NCBI RefSeq assembly: GCF_014290175.1
Contig: NZ_JACOOR010000011.1
Location: 1-57,494 of the forward strand
DNA from: Anaerosacchariphilus hominis
GTDB taxonomy: Bacteria > Bacillota > Clostridia > Lachnospirales > Lachnospiraceae
Direction of reading: 5' to 3'
DNA: 57,494 nucleotides
Shown: in pieces, positions 48,872 to 57,174 of the stretch
How positions within the stretch are numbered: position 1 is the stretch's first letter
Layout: every line of letters begins with the position of its first letter
Position numbers and translations under genes: made by a program
Notes under the pieces: model-generated
The model's input: the letters and a program-made list of their open reading frames with translations, nothing else
Databases searched by the model: none
Told to the model about the DNA's origin: nothing

Positions 48872-49696
48872 ATGGCAGTAAAAAGAAAGAAGAAGAGCGG
48901 CTTCGGGGTGAGCAGAAGCACCACCGTGGCGCTGGGACTGTGTTTTCTGGCAGTAGTGACCATGATTGGCATGTATACGGTGGGAAGGACCGAGGAACAG
49001 CAGAAACAGCTGGAGCAGCAGGTGTCCGAAGCGGAGCAGGCTGTGAAGGCCCGGGAAGAACAACTGGCCCGGGAGCGCAGGCAGGCAGAGGAACGGCAGG
49101 CGGCTGCGGCTGCAGCGTCCAGGGATCAGGCGGATAAGGCCGGAAAGACCAAGGACGGGCCGGAGCTGGAAAGTGAGTATGAGAGCGAGACAGCAGATCT
49201 GCCGGTGACAGAGGATGAGACTGTGCTCTTGCAGGAGACGGCGGGGGAAGCTCTGGCACAGACGGAGCCTACTCTTTCCTTTTCCGGGGAGCAGGGCAGC
49301 CTTCTCTGGCCGGTGGCAGGCACCATTCTCCTGGATTACAGTATGGACAAGACCATTTATTTTCCCACACTGGACCAGTACAAATGTAATCCGGCCCTGG
49401 TGATTCAGGGAAATGCCGGCCAGAGCGTGCTGAGTGCGGCGGACGGAAAGGTGACCGGACTGGAGACACTGGAGGAGACAGGCCTGACGATGACCATGGA
49501 TATCGGCAATGGCTATGAGCTGATTTACGGCCAGCTTCAGGACGCGGCCGTGCAGGAGGGAAGCTATGTGAAGGCAGGAGAGCTGCTGGGATATCTGGCG
49601 GAGCCCAGCCGGTATTATAGCAAAGAGGGCTGCAGCCTGTATTTTGAAGTAAAGAAAGACGGAACCAGCGTAGATCCTAAGACGCTGCTTCCGTAA
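48872..49696 (+). CDS. spoIIQ: SpoIIQ-like protein with degenerate LytM (M23) domain
   Basis: A 274-residue protein with an N-terminal membrane segment (about 18-36), a Glu/Arg-rich helical stretch (45-90), an acidic linker, and a C-terminal M23/LytM domain ([20 protein letters not shown] to LYFEVKKDG). The metal-binding His residues usual for active M23 enzymes (HxxxD and HxH) are replaced (Asp/Gln/Tyr; LYF). This fits a structural role as in SpoIIQ of the SpoIIQ-SpoIIIAH channel. The ATG at 48872 is preferred over GTG 48863 because GAGGTG lies between them and the frame upstream. The 3' end overlaps the convergent GIY-YIG gene by 20 bp. Confidence 0.82.
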   Translation: MAVKRKKKSGFGVSRSTTVALGLCFLAVVTMIGMYTVGRTEEQQKQLEQQVSEAEQAVKAREEQLARERRQAEERQAAAAAASRDQADKAGKTKDGPELESEYESETADLPVTEDETVLLQETAGEALAQTEPTLSFSGEQGSLLWPVAGTILLDYSMDKTIYFPTLDQYKCNPALVIQGNAGQSVLSAADGKVTGLETLEETGLTMTMDIGNGYELIYGQLQDAAVQEGSYVKAGELLGYLAEPSRYYSKEGCSLYFEVKKDGTSVDPKTLLP

Positions 49697-49946
49697 CCGG
49701 ATTCTGATCGGAGTTGATAAGCCGTTCCTTCTGGGAGCGGCTTAATTTTTTGATGGCGCATTCCCGCTTCATGGCCTCTTCCTTTGTGTCAAAGGTCTCG
49801 TAGTAGGCCAGGGTCACAGGCAAATGAGCACGGGTGTATTTGGCGCCGCGGCCGGCATTGTGGTCGGCCAGGCGCTTTTCCAGATCGTTGGTCCAACCGG
49901 TGTAGAGCGAACTGTCGCCGCACCGGAGAATATAGGTATAGTTCAT
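49677..49946 (-). CDS. GIY-YIG domain nuclease-like protein
   Basis: An 89-residue protein that is almost entirely a GIY-YIG domain ([20 protein letters not shown], then [20 protein letters not shown]). Such stand-alone YhbQ/UPF0213 proteins are putative structure-specific endonucleases. The start at 49946 is the domain start; 81 bp upstream are open. It is convergent with spoIIQ. Confidence 0.85.
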   Translation of the reverse strand: MNYTYILRCGDSSLYTGWTNDLEKRLADHNAGRGAKYTRAHLPVTLAYYETFDTKEEAMKRECAIKKLSRSQKERLINSDQNPVTEAAS

Positions 49947-50068
49947 AAGGCACTCCAGAGGTTCCGGGAATAAGGACAGAAAAAGGCTCCCTCCTTTACA
50001 GGGAACGGTCGTCGGAACCAGTTCCATTATAAAGGAAAGAGCCTGAAGAGTAAAGAAACAGTTCTGCT

Positions 50069-50737
50069 TTACAGACCGATGGGCATCCGGGCCACAAACA
50101 CATACATCATGATAAAGTGGCAGATGCTTCCGCCCATGACGAATAGATGGAAGATCTCATGGGAGCCGAAGTACTTATGCCGGGCGTTGAAGAGAGGAAG
50201 CTTCAGGGCGTAAATAATACCGCCCACAGTGTAAATGATGCCGCCTGCCAGCAGCCAGCCAAAGGCCGCGGGAGACAGGGCGTTCAGAATCTGGGTGAAG
50301 GCCAGCACGCAGACCCAGCCCATGGTGATATAGAGCACGGAGGAGAACCACTTGGGGCAGGTGATCCAGAAGAGCTTCAGGATAATGCCTGCGATGGCGA
50401 TACTCCAGACGATGGCACAGAGGGTATAGCCCACCTTGCCGCCCAGGACGATCATGCACACGGGCGTATAGGAACCGGCGATGAGGACGAAGATCATGCA
50501 GTGGTCAATCTTGCGCAGAATCCGGTTGGTACGCTCGGAAAGGTTCAGGGTGTGGTAGGTGGCGCTGGCCCCGTACAGGAGAATCATGCTCACAATAAAG
50601 ATGCTCAGGGAAATCAGATGGATTTTGTCCGGATTGCTGGCGGCCCGGATCAGGAGCGGCGTAGCTGCAAAGGCTGCCATCAGCATTCCGATAAAATGAG
50701 TGATCGCACTTCCCGGATCTTTGATTTCAAATGTCAT
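50069..50737 (-). CDS. Hemolysin III / PAQR family membrane protein
   Basis: A 222-residue protein with seven hydrophobic segments. [40 protein letters not shown] and [20 protein letters not shown] are the hemolysin III/YqfA motifs, and [16 protein letters not shown] carries conserved His residues. Its biological role in bacteria is not settled. The palindrome TAGTATTAAATACTA (50792) lies upstream, in its promoter region. Confidence 0.88.
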   Translation of the reverse strand: MTFEIKDPGSAITHFIGMLMAAFAATPLLIRAASNPDKIHLISLSIFIVSMILLYGASATYHTLNLSERTNRILRKIDHCMIFVLIAGSYTPVCMIVLGGKVGYTLCAIVWSIAIAGIILKLFWITCPKWFSSVLYITMGWVCVLAFTQILNALSPAAFGWLLAGGIIYTVGGIIYALKLPLFNARHKYFGSHEIFHLFVMGGSICHFIMMYVFVARMPIGL

Positions 50738-50862
50738 AAAAATAACCCCTTTCGTTCTATGAAATAACGTGGTTTATAATAATTCTATATGTAGTATTAA
50801 ATACTATGTATAACTATATTCATATTATAAACAAAAAAGAACAAAAGTCAAGGGGGATTTCA

Positions 50863-50903
50863 AAGGCCGGAATTCAGAATTTTTATCATCTGAATTCCAG
50901 CCT
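50863..50903. terminator. Bidirectional terminator
   Basis: GCCGGAATTCAGA pairs with TCTGAATTCCAGC around a ten-base AT-rich loop, between the hemolysin III promoter region and the aldolase gene's 3' end. Confidence 0.6.
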
Positions 50904-50934
50904 GGGATGTCGGGGTATGAAGTTGTCCGGAAAG

Positions 50935-51621
50935 TCAGCGGGGAAGCAGATCACTGATCTGCTGATCACCGAAGGTCTTCTTCCAGGCGCTTCGGAAGTC
51001 AGCCATGGATTCCGTGGTGGAGGGATGGGCGATGAGCATATCGAACATCTCCGGGGTGATGGTCACAGCCTGACAGCCGATGACGGCCAGACGCTCCAGC
51101 TGATCCACCGTGCGGAAGCTGGCTCCCAGTACCTTGCAGTTCAGTCCCGCCTGGCGAAAGGCCTGCAGCATGTGCTCGATACAGCGGATGCCGTCAGCAC
51201 CGATATTGTCAATGTGGCTCACATAGGGGGCCACATAGTCGGCTCCTGCCTGGGCGGCCACCAGGGCCTGCATCATGGAGTGAACCACGGTTACCAGAAC
51301 AGGGATACCGGCTTCCTTGCAGAGGCGCACAGCCTGATAGCCCTCTTTGACAGCCGGGATTTTCACGATAAAATGGTTGCCGAAATAGTCGTGCAGGGCG
51401 CTGGCCTGCTGAAACATTTCTTCGGCGGTTTCTCCGGTCACCTGGAAAAAGATTTTCAGGTTCTTCTCTTCCACATAGTCCCGGTATTCGGACATGAGCT
51501 CCGTAACCGGGCGCTTTGCCTTGGTGAGAATCTTCGGATTGGTGGTGAAGCCGCTGATGGGGTAGTAGGCGGCTACCTTTTTGACAGCGTCCAGATCTGC
51601 GATATCTACATAGAATTCCAT
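50935..51621 (-). CDS. fsa: Fructose-6-phosphate aldolase / transaldolase-like
   Basis: A 228-residue small transaldolase-family protein. Lys87 in HFIVKIP is the Schiff-base residue, and TNPKILTKAKRPV near the start and PYVSHIDNIG fit the FSA/TalC group. It would cleave or form fructose-6-phosphate or related sugars. It starts 2 bp after a small 33-residue ORF. Substrate range not predicted. Confidence 0.85.
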   Translation of the reverse strand: MEFYVDIADLDAVKKVAAYYPISGFTTNPKILTKAKRPVTELMSEYRDYVEEKNLKIFFQVTGETAEEMFQQASALHDYFGNHFIVKIPAVKEGYQAVRLCKEAGIPVLVTVVHSMMQALVAAQAGADYVAPYVSHIDNIGADGIRCIEHMLQAFRQAGLNCKVLGASFRTVDQLERLAVIGCQAVTITPEMFDMLIAHPSTTESMADFRSAWKKTFGDQQISDLLPR

Positions 51622-51623
51622 AC

Positions 51624-51725
51624 TTATTCAAGCTCCTTCCATTTTACGATTACTTTTCCCTGGCGGGACCAGATGCGGTCGGCCAGCTCGGTGATGGACA
51701 GCTCCGCGGCGGTGGGGATGATCAT
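51624..51725 (-). CDS. small ORF upstream of the aldolase gene, 33 residues
   Basis: MIIPTAAELSITELADRIWS followed by RQGKVIVKWKELE. It has a very good AAAGGAGG about 9 bases upstream of the ATG and its stop lies 2 bp before the aldolase start. Position and ribosome binding site suggest translation. It may be a leader or a remnant of a larger gene. Confidence 0.5.
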   Translation of the reverse strand: MIIPTAAELSITELADRIWSRQGKVIVKWKELE

Positions 51726-51806
51726 GGGGAGAGACCTCCTTTCTGAAAATGGGGTATAGGATGATTGTAGCACAGAATTGGGGAAAATGCAGTAGGGTAG
51801 TGAAGG

Positions 51807-52253
51807 CTATAAGGCATGCCAGCTCGATTCCGCCGCTGTGCGGCTGCATCTCGCTGACGGGCTGGCGCCCTATAAAAGCATAAAAAAATGGCCCAGAGTG
51901 AGCAAGCTCCCTCTGAACCATTTCCTTATGCTTTGCATGCCCGGAAGGTAGTGGGCTATAAGGCATGCCCGCTCGATTCCGCCGCTGTGCGGCTGCATCT
52001 CGCTGACGGGCTGGCGCCCTATAAAAGCATAAAAAAATGGCCCAGAGTGAGCAAGCTCCCTCTGAACCATTTCCTTATGCTTTGCATGCCCGGAAGGTAG
52101 TGGGCTATAAGGCATGCCCGCTCGATTCCGCCGCTGTGCGGCTGCATCTCGCTGACGGGCTGGCGCCCTATAAAAGCATAAAAAATGGCCCAGAGTGAGC
52201 AAGCTCCCTCTGAACCATTTCCTTATGCTTTTGCATGCCTTATAGCTTAACCA
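51807..52253. repeat. 149-bp unit repeated three times in tandem
   Basis: The unit starts CTATAAGGCATGCC at 51807, 51956 and 52105 (period 149) and the last ends in the reverse complement GCATGCCTTATAG. Each unit contains AATGGCCCAGAGTGAGCAAG and CTCCCTCTGAACCATT, which pair as a hairpin, and GCCGCTGTGCGGC. No gene: open frames here only reflect the repeat. Confidence 0.85.
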
Positions 52254-52789
52254 AAGTATCTCTTTAACAGACCCTCGAATGCTTTGCCATGACGAGCCTC
52301 GTCGCGGGCCATCTCGTGTACGGTGTCATGAATAGCGTCCAGGTTTGCAGCCTTTGCGCGCTTTGCCAGGTCGAATTTGCCCTCGGTTGCGCCGTGCTCA
52401 GCTGCAACTCTCAGCTCCAGATTCTTCTTAGTGCTGGGGGTAACGACCTCGCCCAGAAGCTCTGCAAATTTTGCAGCGTGCTCAGCCTCTTCGTAAGCTG
52501 CCTTCTCCCAGTAGAGACCGATTTCCGGATAACCCTCTCTGTGAGCCACACGAGCCATAGCCAGATACATACCTACCTCGGAGCATTCTCCGTTGAAGTT
52601 TGCGCGAAGGTCGTTCAGGATATCCTCGCTTACGCCCTGTGCTACGCCTACCTCATGTTCAGCTGCCCAGGTCAGGCCCTCAGCCTGCTCTTTGAACTTG
52701 GATGCAGGAACTCCACACTGGGGACATTTCTCCGGTGCTGTCTCGCCTTCCCAAACGTAACCACATACTGTACATACCCATGTTTTCAT
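52247..52789 (-). CDS. rbr: Reverse rubrerythrin
   Basis: A 180-residue protein. An N-terminal rubredoxin-like site (Cys6, Cys9, Cys22, Cys25 in [20 protein letters not shown]) precedes a ferritin-like diiron domain ([20 protein letters not shown] and [14 protein letters not shown]). This reversed order is typical of clostridial peroxide-reducing rubrerythrins. It lies next to a PerR-type regulator and behind a palindromic operator candidate. Confidence 0.92.
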   Translation of the reverse strand: MKTWVCTVCGYVWEGETAPEKCPQCGVPASKFKEQAEGLTWAAEHEVGVAQGVSEDILNDLRANFNGECSEVGMYLAMARVAHREGYPEIGLYWEKAAYEEAEHAAKFAELLGEVVTPSTKKNLELRVAAEHGATEGKFDLAKRAKAANLDAIHDTVHEMARDEARHGKAFEGLLKRYFG

Positions 52790-52846
52790 AATCTTGTTCT
52801 CCTTTTCTTTGAAATATTATTTATAATTGTTAGTTCTTTTTCTAAA

Positions 52847-52869
52847 TCAGTAACAATTCCTGTTACTGA
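52847..52869. promoter_or_regulatory. Palindrome upstream of rbr, operator candidate
   Basis: TCAGTAAC and GTTACTGA, an 8-bp perfect inverted repeat with 7 bp between. It lies 58 bp upstream of the rubrerythrin start. The half-site GTTACTG occurs again upstream of perR (about 53428). Confidence 0.5.
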
Positions 52870-53005
52870 TATTAATATAGCATGCTTTCCTGTTTTCGTC
52901 AAGGCTTAAATGAAAAATTTTTCAATTAAAGATTCCTTGCAGGGTAAGCGGGAAAGTATGAACCGGACGTTCTGTTAGTGCACTCTATTATTATAGAAGA
53001 AACGC

Positions 53006-53398
53006 TTAAGAAATATACTTTCCGGCGCATTCGGCGCAGAGCCCGTAGTACTGGGTGCTGTGTCCCTCGATGACGCCCGGAAACACCTGTCTGGCCTTTT
53101 CGTCGATGAAGGACTCATCGTCCATGTGGATATCAAAAAGGGCGTGACACTTTCTGCATATAAAATGAGAATGGGGCTCCACATGGGCGTCGAAGCGATC
53201 TGCTCCGTCCGTGGTGATTTTGATGATCTCGCCCAGATCGGTCAGCAGCGCAAGATTGCGGTAGACGGTTCCCAGACTGATATTCGGAAATTCCTCTTTT
53301 ACATGCAGATAAACGGTATCTGCCGTGGGGTGGTCATACCGGGACAGCAGAAAACGCTTAATGGATTCTCTCTGACGGCTATATTTTAATGCTGGCAT
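53006..53398 (-). CDS. perR: PerR/Fur-family transcriptional regulator
   Basis: A 130-residue Fur-family protein. The N-terminal winged helix (SRQRESIKRFLLSRYDHPTA) is followed by the dimerisation domain with HVEPHSHFICRKCHALFDI and a second Cys pair (GLCAEC) for structural zinc. PerR-type proteins sense peroxide and repress genes such as rubrerythrin. The start at 53398 has AAGGAGGG upstream. Substrate metal not proven. Confidence 0.85.
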   Translation of the reverse strand: MPALKYSRQRESIKRFLLSRYDHPTADTVYLHVKEEFPNISLGTVYRNLALLTDLGEIIKITTDGADRFDAHVEPHSHFICRKCHALFDIHMDDESFIDEKARQVFPGVIEGHSTQYYGLCAECAGKYIS

Positions 53399-53518
53399 AA
53401 GACCCTCCTTATTCAATAATGATAACGGTTACTGTTTCTTATATTGTAGCAAAAAATCATTCATTGTCAATGGAAATTTTTATAAAACGCTATACATTAG
53501 AAGAATATCTCGATAAGG

Positions 53519-53547
53519 TTGACAAATAAGAATGACCCTGTTATAAT
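53519..53547 (+). promoter_or_regulatory. Consensus promoter of the SH3-NlpC gene
   Basis: TTGACA and TATAAT with exactly 17 bp between, 88 bp upstream of the ATG. Confidence 0.85.
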
Positions 53548-53634
53548 TCAGTCATAAGTTTTAACAAATTCGTAACATTTGAAGGAAAGATAGCAGGAAA
53601 GACTGTTACCGAGATAAACTGGAGGAACGATAAC

Positions 53635-54726
53635 ATGCACAAGTTTGCAACGATATGTCTCGCAGGGGCGCTTTGCTTCAGCTTCAGCGGTATTCGCGTA
53701 GAGGCAAGCAGCCTGTCACTGGGAGCAGAGGAGGGAATCGCTTCCGTTATGACAGAAGCACAGGCGGTAGATCCGGAGGCCGATGAGAAGGTTCTGGAGG
53801 ATATGACGCCGTCCGAGTTTGACGGAATCTGTATCGCGCAGGTAAACGACTACGTGAATGTAAGAAGTGAAGCCAGCGAGGACAGTGAGATCCTCGGCAA
53901 GCTGTATGACAAGTCAGCCGGTGTCGTAGAGGATGAGGTGGACGGATGGTACAAGATTACCTCCGGAAGCGTAACCGGATACGTGAAAGCTGAATATGTG
54001 GTGACCGGAGACGAGGCGGAGACTCTGGCAGAGGAAGTAGGCCAGAGAGTTGCCACCGTTACCACCCAGACTCTTCGAGTGAGAACCGAGGCAACCACAG
54101 ACGCCAGTGTTCTGGGACTCATCGGAGAGGGCGAGGAGCTGACCGTTACCGATGAGAAGGACGGATTCGTCCAGGTATCCATCGAGGAAGGCGATGGCTG
54201 GGTATCCACCGATTATGTAGATTTGAGAACAGATTTCGTACAGGCTGAGTCCAAGGAAGAAGAGGCAGCACGTCTGGCGAAGGAGGCAGCAGCCAAAGAA
54301 GAAGGAAAGAAGAAGGCAAAGGCAGCGGCGGCCAAGTCCGAGAGTTCCGCAGGAAGCACTGTGGGAACCGGATCCGGAAGCAGCAGCGGCAATGCAGTAG
54401 TCAGCTACGCAAGCCAGTTTGTGGGTAATCCGTATGTATACGGCGGAACCAGCCTGACCAACGGAACGGACTGTTCTGGATTCGTCATGGGTGTATATTC
54501 CCACTTTGGTGTGGGCCTGCCCCATTCCTCCAGCGCCATGAGAAGCGCAGGATATGCGGTAAGCCTTTCCGAGGCACAGCCGGGCGACATCATCTGCTAC
54601 AGTGGACATGTGGCTATCTACTGCGGAAATAACACCGTCGTACATGCCAGCACACCGGCTACGGGAATTAAGTACACATCTCCCGCAAATTATAAGAACG
54701 TCATCTGTGTAAGACGAATCTTCTAA
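53635..54726 (+). CDS. Secreted SH3b-NlpC/P60 cell-wall peptidase
   Basis: A 363-residue protein with a signal peptide (residues 1-23), two SH3b domains (NDYVNVRSEASEDSEILGKL and TQTLRVRTEATTDASVLGLI), an Ala/Lys/Glu-rich linker, and a C-terminal NlpC/P60 domain with catalytic Cys280 (NGTDCSGFV) and His in GHVAIYCG. It should cleave peptidoglycan stem peptides. Strong promoter upstream and terminator downstream make it a single-gene unit. Confidence 0.92.
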   Translation: MHKFATICLAGALCFSFSGIRVEASSLSLGAEEGIASVMTEAQAVDPEADEKVLEDMTPSEFDGICIAQVNDYVNVRSEASEDSEILGKLYDKSAGVVEDEVDGWYKITSGSVTGYVKAEYVVTGDEAETLAEEVGQRVATVTTQTLRVRTEATTDASVLGLIGEGEELTVTDEKDGFVQVSIEEGDGWVSTDYVDLRTDFVQAESKEEEAARLAKEAAAKEEGKKKAKAAAAKSESSAGSTVGTGSGSSSGNAVVSYASQFVGNPYVYGGTSLTNGTDCSGFVMGVYSHFGVGLPHSSSAMRSAGYAVSLSEAQPGDIICYSGHVAIYCGNNTVVHASTPATGIKYTSPANYKNVICVRRIF

Positions 54727-54749
54727 TCAGAATAGAACAGAAACGCAGC

Positions 54750-54778
54750 GGAGCAGGAGCGAGTATCCTGCTCCTTTT
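54750..54778 (+). terminator. Terminator after the NlpC/P60 gene
   Basis: GGAGCAGGA and TCCTGCTCC pair around a six to seven base loop, followed by TTTTTTG. Confidence 0.85.
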
Positions 54779-54970
54779 TTGTGCGTGCGTCTCGATGCGA
54801 GAATGGAATGGCGTAGGGAACCGGAAAAAGCCGGAGCGGGGAAAATGGGAGTATTCGCACAATACAGAATAATTATCAGACAGAAAGAAAAGGGGAAATG
54901 CGGCACAGAAAAGACTGGGCTGCATTTTGCACAAAGTTTCCAGATTGCTGGGAAAAAGTAAACAAATGCC
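54779..54970. other. Gene-free DNA
   Basis: I see no supported gene or strong structure in this part of the 54727-55292 gap. Confidence 0.4.
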
Positions 54971-55059
54971 TGTGGAAAAGTGAAAAAGATATCCACATAT
55001 GATTCGACGGAAAATGCCTAAAAAACGAGTTATCAACCAAGTTATCCACATTATCCACA
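54971..55059. promoter_or_regulatory. DnaA-box cluster
   Basis: Two perfect TTATCCACA boxes lie back to back at 55042-55050 and 55051-55059. Near-consensus boxes lie at 54971-54979 (TGTGGAAAA on plus) and 54989-54997 (ATATCCACA). No dnaA or dnaN is nearby. Confidence 0.65.
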
Positions 55060-55237
55060 TTTTTAGGTGTGCAAAACACTGGTTTACATAGTGTTTAAAA
55101 AAACGAGTGTTCTGTACAGATTGAATAAAACAGAAGAAAAACGGGAAAAGCGACAAAAGATCCTTGACTTTTTTACTGTCGAATTATAAGATCTATTATC
55201 AGAAAATACCGAAAATAATACCGGGAAAAAGAAAAAA

Positions 55238-55266
55238 TCTGCGTACCCGAATCCGGGTACGCAGAT
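55238..55266 (-). terminator. Terminator of trmB
   Basis: CTGCGTACCCG and CGGGTACGCAG form a perfect stem with a four-base loop; on the minus strand a T-rich run follows. Confidence 0.8.
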
Positions 55267-55292
55267 AAATAAATCCACAGACAGGAGAACCT

Positions 55293-55931
55293 TTAGCGGA
55301 CGGCGATGAGTTTGTAGATGGGATTGCCCTTGGAAGAGAACTTCTCTTCGTATTCGGTCATAATGTTTCCGGCATTCATGGAGGGATCGTGGTGCAGATC
55401 CCGGGAACAGCCCCTGAGCTTCCATCCGGCCTCCTCCACGCTTTCCAGGGAGAAGTCGAAGAGGGCCTCATTATCGGTCTTGAACTCCACCTGTCCTTCG
55501 GGAGCCAGCACCTGATTGTAGCGGCCCAGGAATTCAGTGGAGGTCAGGCGGCGTCTGGCGTGACGTGCCTTGGGCCAGGGATCGGAAAAATTCAGGTAGA
55601 TCCGGTCCAGTTCCCCTTTGCCGAACATCTCCGGCAGCTCGGCGGCGTCCTCGCAGAGGAAGTACAGGTTCGGAAGGGGCTCCTCCTCCATCTTCTGCAG
55701 AGCCCGCAGCAGCACGCTGCTGTACCGCTCCATGCCCAGATAGTTGATCTGGGGATTCTGCTTTGCCAGTTCCATCAGGAACTGCCCTTTTCCCATGCCG
55801 ATCTCTATATAAATAGGATGATCATTTCCAAACAGCTCCTGCCATTTCCCCTTTCGCTCTTTGGCGTCATGGATCACCAGGCTGCTGGCGGCGATGGCTT
55901 CTTCTGCTCCTTTGATATGCTTCAGTCTCAA
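55293..55931 (-). CDS. trmB: tRNA (guanine-N7)-methyltransferase
   Basis: A 212-residue SAM-dependent enzyme that methylates G46 of tRNA. The SAM motif YIEIGMGKGQFLMELA and the signature YLNFSDPWPKARHARRRL are visible. The TTG start at 55931 is chosen because AAAAGGAGG lies just upstream and the length fits; the longer frame to 55994 has no ribosome binding site. Single gene with its own terminator. Confidence 0.9.
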   Translation of the reverse strand: MRLKHIKGAEEAIAASSLVIHDAKERKGKWQELFGNDHPIYIEIGMGKGQFLMELAKQNPQINYLGMERYSSVLLRALQKMEEEPLPNLYFLCEDAAELPEMFGKGELDRIYLNFSDPWPKARHARRRLTSTEFLGRYNQVLAPEGQVEFKTDNEALFDFSLESVEEAGWKLRGCSRDLHHDPSMNAGNIMTEYEEKFSSKGNPIYKLIAVR

Positions 55932-56170
55932 AAAATAATTCCTCCTTTTCGGAAATTTATCTGTTCCGGAACCCGAAATCGCAGAAAAAGACAAAAAATC
56001 TGTTTCTCCGGATCCTGGAAAAACCCTGTAAATACGCGGCTTTTTCTACATTGTATACAAGTTCGAAAAAAAAATCAAGAAAAATGAAAAAAAGTGCTTG
56101 CATTTTCCTGGAGCATCGTATATAATAAATCTTGCGTTGAGGGACAGCCCAAAACGAACAAACAAAATAA

Positions 56171-56243
56171 GCGCGATTAGCTCAGCTGGCAGAGCACCTG
56201 ACTCTTAATCAGGGTGTCCAGGGTTCGAACCCCTGATCGCGCA
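56171..56243 (+). tRNA. tRNA-Lys(CTT)
   Basis: Acceptor GCGCGAT/ATCGCGC, D arm GCTC/GAGC, anticodon stem CCTGA/TCAGG with loop CTCTTAA (anticodon CTT), T arm with GGTTCGAAC, discriminator A. CCA is not encoded. Confidence 0.93.
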
Positions 56244-56369
56244 CTCTAAAGTATCGGTTTTGCAGAACAACTGCGGGGTCGGTGCTTTTTTTGTTGTCAG
56301 AAAAAGGGCGGCGCTACGCCCCTTTTCCATAGATAGATTTGGACTTATAGGACAAAACGTTCTTGCAAA

Positions 56370-56636
56370 TCATTGCCATAAATCATCATCTGTACATTTG
56401 CGGATGATCCTCTTTGTTTTTTCAATAGGTAGCGGAACAGTTTCTTTACTGAAATATTCGATGCGCACTACTTCCACAACCGTTTCATGGTTATCTTTTC
56501 CTGCCGGAACAAGTACTAAATCACCAATCTCAATAGTGTCATCGTCTGTCAGGTAATAGTAACTCTTATATCCCTCATGGAATACAACACTGCAGAAAAT
56601 GTATTCAGACCGGCGACGTTTTATTGTAATGGATGG
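56370..56636 (-). pseudogene. DNA-binding-like small conserved protein, 5' end unclear
   Basis: The minus-strand frame reads KRRRSEYIFCSVVFHEGYKS, YYYLTDDDTIEIGDLVLVPA, GKDNHETVVEVVRIEYFSKE and ends TKRIIRKCTDDDLWQ. It is clearly protein-like (a small beta domain seen in hypothetical proteins of gut Firmicutes), but there is no ATG, GTG or TTG between the upstream stop and this stretch. It overlaps the end of the next frame by 31 bp, so it is probably the continuation of the 155-residue frame after a frameshift. Confidence 0.5.
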
Positions 56637-57072
56637 TAATTTTATAAGCCTTCATTTCGTTAGGAGTCTCAATTACATCAACCGGATTGCCTTCAATATG
56701 AGAGAAGAAATCTTCTGTGTTAAAGTTTTCCAACAGATTTTCAACTCCACCCTCAATCTCATATTTGCGGGAAATCTTGTAGCCAGTTCCGATATTTTGG
56801 ATATACTCAAGAGATTCTGATTCTCTATCAATAATCAGATGTTCCGTGCAATCCCACGTGACGATTTCTCGTGTTATGCTTTCTGTTTTTGGCTCCGGCT
56901 GAATTTTCGTTATCCTGTGATAATCCAAAGTAATCCTGGTAATTGTGTCCGTCTTACGAAATGTATAACTGGAAAGCAGCGCCAAACGGCTAAGTGCTGA
57001 AATAAACCATGCACGATTCTCAGGCACCAGTATTTGAGCCGCGTCATAGGCCCAATGATTGAATAACTGCAC
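56605..57072 (-). CDS. hypothetical protein, probably truncated at the 5' end by the IS element
   Basis: A 155-residue frame (MQLFNHWAYDAAQILVPENR and on) with no recognised domain. The GTG start coincides with the left-end palindrome of the IS200-like element, so the true N-terminus may have been lost on insertion. Its 3' end runs out of frame with the conserved stretch at 56370-56621. Confidence 0.5.
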   Translation of the reverse strand: MQLFNHWAYDAAQILVPENRAWFISALSRLALLSSYTFRKTDTITRITLDYHRITKIQPEPKTESITREIVTWDCTEHLIIDRESESLEYIQNIGTGYKISRKYEIEGGVENLLENFNTEDFFSHIEGNPVDVIETPNEMKAYKITIHYNKTSPV

Positions 57073-57110
57073 GCCGCATTCTCGTTACTTCAGTGATGAG
57101 TTAGGCGTGC
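57069..57110. repeat. Imperfect palindrome, left end of the IS200-like element
   Basis: GCACGCC (57069-57075) and GGCGTGC (57104-57110), 28 bp apart, 65 bp before the transposase ATG. IS200/IS605 elements carry subterminal hairpins at this position. Confidence 0.5.
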
Positions 57111-57174
57111 AAATTTTTGACCAAAAAGCAGAACTGATGTTTACTTTCTGTGCTACATATGGTAAGATATAAAC

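Noticed and set aside
51870..52202. Open frames in the 149-bp tandem repeat
   Set aside because: Peptides repeat with the DNA unit and are not protein-like.
54971..55059. Chromosomal origin oriC
   Set aside because: DnaA boxes are present but dnaA, dnaN and an AT-rich unwinding region with origin gene order are not.
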